A program made the position numbers and the translations under genes. A DNA stretch of 64,000 nt from Conchocele bisecta (Eukaryota > Mollusca > Bivalvia > Lucinida > Thyasiridae): the NCBI GenBank assembly GCA_029237695.1, contig CM055275.1:92542833-92606832 (forward strand), given 5' to 3'. The notes under the pieces are model-generated. The model saw only the letters and a program-made list of their open reading frames with translations. It was not told where the DNA came from and searched no databases. Positions 56,709 through 64,000 of this stretch are shown here, piece by piece. Positions within the stretch are counted from its first letter, which is position 1. Each line of letters starts with the position of its first letter.

Positions 56709-57300
56709 TATGCCCCACCACGATAGTGGAGGGGGCATTTAGTGTTACCCTTGTCTGTCCTGTCCCGTCCGTCCGTCCGTCACCAATCTTGTAAGTCATA
56801 AAACTGTTAAACTGTAATAGCTACATACCTGAAACTTGGTATGTAGCTTCCTTATGATGACTAGATGCGCAAAGTTTATTTCGATTTTTTATTTGACCCC
56901 CAGGTCATGGAGTATCTCCCCCTTTTCGACTTCGAATTTTGCCTTGTAACTCGTAAAACTTTTAAAACATACTAGCTACAGACCTGAAACTTGGTATGTA
57001 GCTTCCTTATGATGAGTAGATGCACAAAGTTTATTTCGATTTTTGATTCGACCTCGAGGTCATGGATTATCTCCCACTTTTTTACTTAGAATTTTCCAAT
57101 TTTGGCTTGTAAGTCGTAAACCTTTTAAACCGTAATAGCTACAGCCCTGAAACTTGGTATGTAGCTTCCTTATGATTAGTAGATGCGCAATATTTTGATT
57201 TTTGATTCGATCCCTGGGTCATGGATTATCTGCCCTTGTGGACTTGATTTATCAAAGCGATATGTGGGGCATCCGTGTTCTATGAACACATTGTGTAGTT
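56709..57300 (+). mobile_element. HINE-like element, family A copy 2 (different core)
   Basis: The 5' tip TATGCCCCACCACGATAGTG and 3' tip ATCAAAGCGATATGTGGGGC, GTGTTC-TAT-GAACAC, ATTGTGTAGTT match copy 1 at 1248. The core is unlike copy 1: three units of about 170 bp with CTGAAACTTGGTATGTAGCT and GGTCATGGATTATCT. Confidence 0.8.
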
Positions 57301-57438
57301 ATCCAATTTAGTTTGTTCATATGATTATTATAATTATTCTTGTCCTATTTTCTTTATTTTATTACAGGGTGTCCTAATAATTTGTGTACAGCTAGAGACT
57401 GTCACCATAAAACAAGTCTCTTTTTGAAATGTTTACTC

Positions 57439-57498
57439 AAAATCAAGCTGTTTGATTGGATGAGGCTGAGCCTCATCCAATCAAACAGCATGATTTTG
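57439..57498. repeat. Short palindrome
   Basis: CTGTTTGATTGGATGAGGCT is followed by its complement AGCCTCATCCAATCAAACAG. Confidence 0.85.
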
Positions 57499-57541
57499 GG
57501 CATGAACTCGAGAGTATATGCTCCAATAGTCAACACTTTTT

Positions 57542-58342
57542 GTCGAGCCCGCTTGATTATTTTTGTCGAGCCCGCTTGATTATTTTTGTCGAGCCCGCTT
57601 GATTATTTTTGTCGAGCCCGCTTGATTATTTTTGTCGAGCCCACTTGCGGAAAGTGAGACATAGTGATCACAATGACGTCTGGGTATCCGTCCGTCCGTC
57701 CATCCATCCATCCGAGCTTACAAATGGATACATATGTGGCTAGGAGAACAATAGGTTATGTAATATTCTATTGTTCCGTGATTTTATGTGGCTAAAATGG
57801 GTTTATGTGGCTACAGAACAATGGGGATGAACAAAGGAAAAGGTTAGTCACATAAGTATCCATTTGTAGGAACGTCCGTCCATCCGTCCGTCCGGGCACA
57901 CATTAGGGTACTTATGTGGCTAGCCCCACAGGGTTATGGACTTAGTAAAGGATAGGGTTGGTTACAATTAGCCACCTAAAAAATCCTTTTATGTGGCTAA
58001 AAATCGTTTTATGTGGCTAATATTTAACATGTGATAAGCCACATAAGTATAGTACTGTAAGAACGTCCGTCCATCCGTCCGTCCGGGCACACGAGGGGGC
58101 ACTTGTTGGGTACAAAAGTACCCAACATATGCCCTCTCGTGTGTTGGGCAAGCTTTTTAGGAGTCTTATTGGGTAGGGTTAGGGTTAGTGTTAGGTATAT
58201 TTGGGTATTTTTTATGCAGTAAAAACCCAACAAGTATCCATTCGTTGGTGCGTCCGTCCGAAATCTGCGTTAAAGTTTTTAAAAATACCATCAAATGCCT
58301 CGGCGGGCTCGACATGCGGGCCGCGACCATCTGGTCATTGTT
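57542..58342 (+). mobile_element. HINE-like element, family G, with repeated 5' tip
   Basis: Four 23-bp copies of a tip starting GTCGAGCCCGCTTGATTATT (57542, 57565, 57588, 57611) precede the full tip GTCGAGCCCACTTGCGGAAA at 57634, which folds with GTGAGAC. GTCC tracts with nested insertions follow. The 3' end has GGGCTCGACATGCGG, hairpin GACCA-TC-TGGTC and ATTGTT. Confidence 0.65.
57714..58250. mobile_element. Three short elements nested in GTCC tracts
   Basis: About 57714-57876, 57893-58065 and 58085-58250 each lie between (GTCC)n tracts. The first two share ATGTGGCTA words and CACATAAGTATCCATTTG-like ends; the third has CACTTGTTGGGTA and AACCCAACAAGTATCCATTC ends, as at 1308-1440. Confidence 0.6.
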
Positions 58343-58377
58343 GGTGCACAAACTTACCATTGCCCATTATGAAAGTA

Positions 58378-58640
58378 ATAGAGAATAGTAGGTTAGTGCC
58401 GTGAATGGGAAAAAATATCTGGCAAGGCTTAGGAAACGGGATGGGCGAGGCTCTGCCAAGCACATCCCGTTTCCGAGCCGCGCCAGATATTTTTTCCCAT
58501 TCACGGCACTAACTTACTATTCTATTTATCCCGTCAACACCTACAAATGGCTGTAAAATGAAAAAATTGTATTGACTGGATATCAAAAATGTTTCACGGC
58601 ACCGTGTTTCACGGCACATACGCACTGTGTTGACGGGAGA
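58378..58640 (+). mobile_element. Foldback element, copy 2 (inverse of 4409-4674)
   Basis: AGAATAGTAGGTTAGTGCCG through AAATATCTGGC to the complementary arm, then CCCGTCAACACCTACAAATG and the distal GTGTTGACGGG. Confidence 0.8.
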
Positions 58641-58997
58641 AGTAAGATTATTACATGTACTTGTACAGGTAATATATGAGATTGAGTACTAAACCAATTG
58701 ACCTGGCCTTAAATGACATTAGCTGTTGATAGTCCGTTTAACCCCAACAAACAAAAAAAACCTACTGCTGTTGGGAGGGGGGCAAGTGATTCTGGTGTGG
58801 CGAGGACCTTTTGGGATTTTCCCCCCATTTGTACAGGTAATATATGGGATTTGGTGCTAAACCTGTTGACATGGCCTTAAATGACCTTGGCTGTTGATAG
58901 GCCGTTAAACCCCAAAAACAAACAAACAAACAAACGAACCACCATGAAATGCCATGGCAGGCGTGACATCGCTCCGCCGCGGAATTCTTGTAGAATC
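58637..58997 (+). mobile_element. Nested SINE-like fragments and a HINE-like 3' end
   Basis: Two SINE 3' ends (TTGATAGTCCGTTTAACCCC at about 58724, TTGATAGGCCGTTAAACCCC at about 58894). Then GGCAGGCGTGACATCGCTCC, TCCGCCGCGGA and ATTCTTGT at 58987-58994. Confidence 0.55.
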
Positions 58998-59082
58998 GAA
59001 TCACTGGAACAATTTTAGAGAAATAGTATTTGTATTTACACTCGACACTCGTTGCCTCCAACTCTCTCAAGTCAAACTACTG

Positions 59083-59306
59083 GGGGCCATTTCACTAAAC
59101 TTTGTACGGCTAAAATATTTGTAAGTGCAAATTTAGGATCGTCTGGAAATTTCAATTTATGGATTTACATTTTGAGCATAGGCTCAATAAATGTAAATCC
59201 AATAATTTTTTACAAGAGAACATTGTTAATGTAAAATTTACAGACTATCATAATTTTGCAGTTACAAACATTTTAGTCGTACAAAGTATAGTGAAATGTG
59301 CCCCTG
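59083..59306. mobile_element. MITE family P, copy
   Basis: GGGGGCCATTTCACTAAACT at the left and ACAAAGTATAGTGAAATGTG then CCCC at the right, with the GGATTTACATTTTGAGCATA palindrome. Confidence 0.85.
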
Positions 59307-59469
59307 GGCATATAGCACACGGTGCCTTTAACAGACAAGCACTCTATATAAAATTGGTCAGTTCTCAAATTGTTCTATTTCATGTATTTTCATTTTGATG
59401 CATTTTAAAAACATTGTAACTGCCAGAAAACTAAATGCATTTTCTTCAGTAATCATATTAGTACTAATC

Positions 59470-59650
59470 ATATTACTTTTGGGGAGTGGGGCTAAGTGAC
59501 TGGTGTGGTGTGTACCTGGCACCAGATCAGGTTAGTCTAATTTCAGGGCTGAATGTTTTCGGATTTTCCCCTCATCACAATGATGGATTTGACCCCATTA
59601 ACCTGGCCTAAAATGACCCTAGCTGTTGACCGGCCGTTAAACACAACTAA
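59470..59650 (+). mobile_element. SINE-like 3' fragment
   Basis: GGTGTGTACCTGGCACCAGA, TTTCAGGGCTGAATG and the end TTGACCGGCCGTTAAACACA. Confidence 0.6.
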
Positions 59651-59980
59651 ATATAGAAATAAAAAAGAAAAATGTGGTACATATACATGTAATTCCATAG
59701 ACTCCGTCTAATAATATATTCTAACTTGTTTGTAAAAAATGTTGATTCCTGCCAAAGTTTATATATTCTGTCCAGTAGTATTATGAAACTTATTTATTAG
59801 TTTTTAGTCTGTAATCGTTATTTACTCTTTGCATGCTATATATGTTGGCTATAAATAGTTAAAAAATAGCAGACCACAATTCATTCAATTTTCTTTTGTT
59901 TCTCCCTGTAAATATCATGAATATGTCTTGGAATTTCTTTGGATTCAGTTCTGATTTTGTGGCACCTGCCCCCTCCATAT

Positions 59981-60226
59981 CTGGGGCCCATTTCACTAAA
60001 CTTCGTACGAATAAAATGTTCGTAAGTGCAAATTTAGGATCGTCTGGAAATTTCAATTGATGGATTTACATTTATTGAGCATAGGCTGCATATGCAGCCT
60101 ATGCTCAATAAATATAAATCCAATAATTGTTTGCAAGAAAACATTGTTAATGTGAAATTTACAGACTATCATAATTTTGCACTTACAAACATTTTTGTCG
60201 TACAGTTTAGTGAAACGGGCCCCAGG
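59981..60226. mobile_element. MITE family P, intact copy
   Basis: CTGGGGCCCATTTCACTAAA and TTTAGTGAAACGGGCCCCAG ends, with a long central palindrome around GCATATGCAGCC. Confidence 0.9.
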
Positions 60227-60301
60227 ACTGGTGAAATATAGGATTTAACCCTGTTAATTTTTATTGGAAAAAATTCATGCTTTTGTTTATTTATCCATAA
60301 A

Positions 60302-60373
60302 GGTATATGTTGTTACCACTCATTTGAACCGTCTCGTCGAGACGGTTCAAATGAGTGGTAACAACATATACTT
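60302..60373. mobile_element. Hairpin element B2, near-perfect palindrome
   Basis: AGGTATATGTTGTTACCACT and its complement enclose CATTTGAACCGTCTCGTCGA. Confidence 0.85.
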
Positions 60374-60924
60374 TCGAGATGAAATAAAGAAAATATGATT
60401 TTCCCTTAAAAAGTTTCATACTACTATAAATGTATCCCGTCTTTAATTGGTTAACTGTGGCTTAAAATGACCTGGATGTCCTGCTTGATGTCGTGTGCTC
60501 TGGCTGCATTTTTCTATGAATTTATTCATTATGATTTCGTAATTATATGTAGACCGGGGACCACTGTCTAGGGCCCATCACTAGCTAATATGCTCAGAGG
60601 TGAGCTTTATGTAGCCCATGGGTACTATCACCTTATACCGGCTTAAAGTTGATATACGATTGTGCCGATGCTTGGTACGTCTACGCAGGTCTGGTTGAGG
60701 TCCGAGACAATTAGTTAGTCAACAAACAAACAAAAACACCTAGCACAAAATGACCGTAGCTGTGTTGACAGGCTGTTAAACACCATTAAATAAATACATT
60801 CATTAGAATTGAGTCTTCAGGACTAAATTCCAATGAAACTCCAAGAGTTGATCACAGAGAGAAATTAGAAAAATAAACTACTTGTAATTTGTGGGTTGTT
60901 ATTTTCACCACTAGCATGCAACGA
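60374..60924. other. Spacer with a diverged SINE-like 3' end
   Basis: TGTTGACAGGCTGTTAAACA at about 60761-60782 is the SINE-like terminus. The rest is unassigned. Confidence 0.4.
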
Positions 60925-61456
60925 GTTAAAGGTACTTGCCCACTCAGTAGGCACACAATGTTCTTTATATGAATACAGTAGGTTTATACATGTAATTGTG
61001 TCGCTATTCCACCAGTTCTAAAAATTATGAGTGCCTGCTATACAGATATAATCATTTAGTAATATTTATTTTACTGATAGTGACTCACGGTAGTATCCGG
61101 CTATTTTCATATGCAAATGAGGCATGATTTTTTTTAATTATTCATACTAATTAAATGTGTCACCTGAACAAAAATGTGTCACCTGAACAAATAATATTTT
61201 CGACAGATTATAAAGTGTGATCATTGCACATCAAATACAGAGAATAAATAGTAATGTCCTTTAACATTTTAAGGAAACACGGTTATCGCCCCTGATACCA
61301 GTGTGGAAATTTATGTCGGATATAAAATGTATAATAATGCCAATCATTACATGGGGTAATGGTGAATGAATGTTTATTTTGCCAGAAAATGTCTCAGATG
61401 ATGTCTGTGATATAAAGAACATGTTGTGCCTACTGAGTGGGCATGTACCTTTAATA
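60925..61456. mobile_element. MITE family E, copy 2
   Basis: GTTAAAGGTACTTGCCCACT at the left and CTACTGAGTGGGCATGTACC then TTTAA at the right; the interior matches 9693-10158 throughout. Confidence 0.88.
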
Positions 61457-61528
61457 CATAATTATACAGTGTATGCCTTTAAAAGGTGGAAAACGAAAAT
61501 TGTCGTTCTACTGTTATTTATTATTTGG

Positions 61529-61640
61529 TCTTTTCTCAATAAAAACATGGTCTTGCAACACTTTAGAATCAATTTCATTGGAAATGATTCTAAAGTGCTG
61601 CCAGACCATGTTTTTGTTGAGAAAAATGAAAATTAAAAAA
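61529..61640. repeat. Imperfect palindrome, about 110 bp
   Basis: TCTCAATAAAAACATGGTCT ... AGACCATGTTTTTGTTGAGA with an inner ACTTTAGAATCA pair. Confidence 0.8.
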
Positions 61641-61887
61641 TAAACAGCAGACGACACAATTTAATTCCGTATTCTAAGTGTTAATGTTATAAACCTTATG
61701 TTGTCTCGATATTCGTATCAACATTTATTTGCGATATTTTGTTATTTAAAAATTGTGTTGTATTGTTGTTTATCATGTAGTCATGGTGACGTTTCAATAC
61801 AATTGCCTGATTTTACTGAATGCATAAATGGACAGTATTTTTTTTGATACTTGTGTATTCTTATTAAAACGTCTCACAGGTCTCTAG

Positions 61888-62101
61888 ATTATCCCTTTTC
61901 ATGCTGAGGATAGGGCATTATGATTGCGGAAAATCCTAAATATTTTACTTCTATGGCTCAGAAGTATATTTCGCGACCACCATTTGAACCGTCTCGTCGA
62001 GACGGTTCAAATGAGTGGTCGCAACATATACTTTCGTTGAGAAATAACAAAAATAAAATATTTAATAAATTTCATACTCGTAAACGTGTATTCCAAAAGG
62101 T
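61888..62101 (+). mobile_element. Hairpin element B2, fuller copy
   Basis: ATGCTGAGGATA, the palindrome around TTTGAACCGTCTCGTCGAGA, ACATATACTTTCG and the end GTGTATTCCAAAAGG mirror 21113-21335. Confidence 0.75.
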
Positions 62102-62523
62102 ATGTGTTACATATTATGAGTCCATCTGTTTACAAGTGTATATGATATTTATTAAACACGTTTATTGAATTCATAGGAAACGAAATTAAGCCGAGTATAT
62201 AATGAAACCAGTCAACAAGTTTAATAAATACCATATTAAATCATCACAAATGCTAGATTATATTTATTGCATAAGACTACATCATGTATGGAAGCTTTAC
62301 TTGTCACCTAGTGTGGTTTTATGCGTCTGTATTAACCATTGTAACACTATGTCAAGGTGTTCATTATGCGAATGTTTGAACATGTTCAATGTCCTTGGTG
62401 TTTTATGTACTTTAACATTGTGCTATTAAATATGTTGGTGTGTTATTTAACCCTTACTACGCTGAATTAAATTTTGTCGTCTGCCGGAAATGTTTTATTT
62501 TCAATATTTCTCGACAAAAAACC
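62102..62523. other. Intergenic spacer
   Basis: No recognised repeat or gene. The frame 62202-62429 is Cys-rich but shows no domain that I recognise. Confidence 0.4.
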
Positions 62524-62586
62524 TGTTTTGACAGCGCATGAGAAACGTCTCAACTGGAGACGATACTCATGTGCTGTCAAAACGTT
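62524..62586. repeat. Short palindrome
   Basis: GTTTTGACAGCGCATGAGAA ... ACTCATGTGCTGTCAAAAC. Confidence 0.75.
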
Positions 62587-62639
62587 TTTTTTTTGTTTTT
62601 TTTTTAAGAATTAAGGCAAAAATGAAAAACAGCAGACCT

Positions 62640-62884
62640 GGGGGCCGTTTCACTAAACTTCCTACGACTAAAATGTTCGTAAGTGCAAAATTATGATAGT
62701 CTGTAAATTTCACATTAACACTGTTTTCTTGTAAATAATTATTGGATTTACATTTATTGAGCATAGGCTGCATATGCAGCAGCCTATGCTCAATAAATGT
62801 AAATCCATAAATTGACATTTACAGACGATCTTAAATTTGAACTTACGAACATTTTAGTCGTAATAAGTTTAGTGAAATGGGCCC
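62640..62884. mobile_element. MITE family P, opposite orientation
   Basis: GGGGGCCGTTTCACTAAACT and AGTTTAGTGAAATGGGCCC ends around the TATTGAGCATAGGCTGCATA palindrome. Confidence 0.88.
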
Positions 62885-62999
62885 AATAATTTCCGTCTCC
62901 AGCGTAGTGTGGGTTAAGACTGTATATTGTAGCATGATTTCACTGTCGTGTGTCAGGCCACGGTGATTCGCATTGTGTCAGTAGTCAAAGGTGCAAAAC

Positions 63000-63790
63000 T
63001 GCCTGCGTGGGTGGTGGGTCAGGCCAACGCGGCGGCGTAAATTAACGGCAGGGTTTCCTCCTCATAGGAATCACGATTTGCCAGGTTTGGCCACCTGAGG
63101 TACAATTTTATCTTTGGCTCTTTTGTTACCTGGGAGTTGAATGGGGTTATTACCCATTATAAAAGTAGTAAGATTAATATTGATCCTACTGCTTTTGGAG
63201 GCAAAATGATTCTGGTGTGGCGAGGACCTGGCATCAGATCAGGATTATTCTGATTTCAGGGCTGAATATATAGATTTTTTATTTTAAATATTCAGTTCTG
63301 ATTTTGGGATTTTCCCCCCATTTGTACAGGTAATATATGGGATTTTGTACTAAACCCATTGACCCGGCCTTAAATGAGCTTGGCTGTTGATAGGCCGTTA
63401 GACCCCAACAAACAAACAAACAAACTGACGTCATTAAATTAAATATTCCGTTCTGATTTTGGGACCCCTCCCCAATGCAACAGGTTAAATGCAGAAACGA
63501 ATCCCTTAAATGACCTTAGCTGTTGATAGGCTGTTAAACACCAATAAATCAAATCAATCATTTACAAATTATCATCTCAACCGGATTACAATAAATGAAT
63601 TATCATTTGATCTGAATACGTTGTACATACATTATCATTTGACCTGGATATGAAATATATAAATTATCATCTGACCTGTTATATTTCACAGGCCAGTCTC
63701 TAAAATTAATTTCACTAAAATTCTTATCCAATGGGCGGAAATTCACATCCATGGCCTTAGCTGTTGATAGGCCGTTAAACACCAATAAAC
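63000..63790 (+). mobile_element. Cluster of SINE-like copies
   Basis: A near-complete copy (63000-63422) with head GTAAATTAACGGCAGGGTTT and end TTGATAGGCCGTTAGACCCC plus CAAA tail, then a 3' fragment ending at about 63552, and an isolated 3' end at 63757-63787. Confidence 0.7.
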
Positions 63791-63870
63791 AAATATAAAT
63801 TATCATTTGACCTGAATACAAAATAAATAAATTATCATTTGACCTGCATACAAAATACATAAATATACAT
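63600..63870. repeat. Diverged short repeats
   Basis: AATTATCATTTGACCTGAAT-type words recur about six times, one spacing interrupted by the SINE-like 3' end at about 63757. Confidence 0.6.
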
Positions 63871-64000
63871 TATCATCTAAATAATACAATATTTAAATTC
63901 GAATATTTCGCAGGTCTCTAAAATCAATTTCACAAAAAATATTGTGGGCGCAAATTCACATGCACGGGACGATATGCCAGAAGACACATCGTGACAGACG

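Noticed and set aside
57542..57650. Short direct repeats that might look like operator sites
   Set aside because: They are tandem copies of a transposon tip.

Overview
The window looks like nuclear DNA of a mollusc, most likely a heterodont bivalve. The reasons are spliceosomal introns with GT-AG borders, an animal-type RFX transcription factor, and very dense short mobile elements. These include elements carrying tandem arrays of about 168 bp and SINE-like copies that end in a GTTGATAGGCCGTTAAAC motif followed by CAAA repeats, both of which I associate with bivalve genomes. The species cannot be fixed from the sequence alone.

One protein-coding gene fills the middle of the window. It is an RFX7-like (RFX5/7 subfamily) transcription factor on the + strand, in seven coding exons: 8587-8792, 10196-10229, 10716-10804, 14757-14885, 17557-17758, 34395-34602 and 38837-44412. 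All six introns are GT-AG, the codon phases join without a break, and the product is 2,147 residues. The winged-helix DNA-binding domain comes from exons 4-5, a PxLPx(L/F)-type ankyrin-binding motif follows it, and the single last exon supplies about 87% of the protein as low-complexity Ser/Thr/Pro/Gln/Asn-rich sequence. A perfect NRF1 site lies about 460 bp upstream of the start, and a near-perfect RFX X-box overlaps the start codon.

Nearly everything else is mobile or repetitive DNA. Positions 1-8000 hold Helentron/HINE-like elements, a foldback element, a decayed LINE and a large GATA-type microsatellite. Introns 1-4 hold MITEs, a SINE, two HINE-like elements and a pogo-like element. Intron 5 (16.6 kb) holds two more HINE-like elements, a minimal 144-bp relative, and an 8.06-kb Ty3/Gypsy-like LTR element. 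That element keeps a broken gag, shows no recognisable pol, and has almost identical LTRs. Intron 6 holds two fossil pieces of exon 6 nearby, MITEs, and a HINE-like element whose empty site survives in the neighbouring tandem unit. From 44413 to 64000 there are a repeat-invaded 3' flank, a 26-bp minisatellite, many MITE and SINE copies, and further HINE-like elements.

The most interesting pattern is a set of at least seven sequence families that share one architecture. Each has a stem-loop at the 5' tip, a GTCC-type microsatellite, often a core of related tandem units of about 168 bp, a short hairpin near the 3' end and a terminal TCT(A/T)GTT. Two filled sites can be compared with empty sites in this same window, and both show insertion within a run of T with no target-site duplication, as expected for Helentron-type rolling-circle elements. 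A second pattern is that mobile elements sit directly against several splice sites of the RFX7-like gene.
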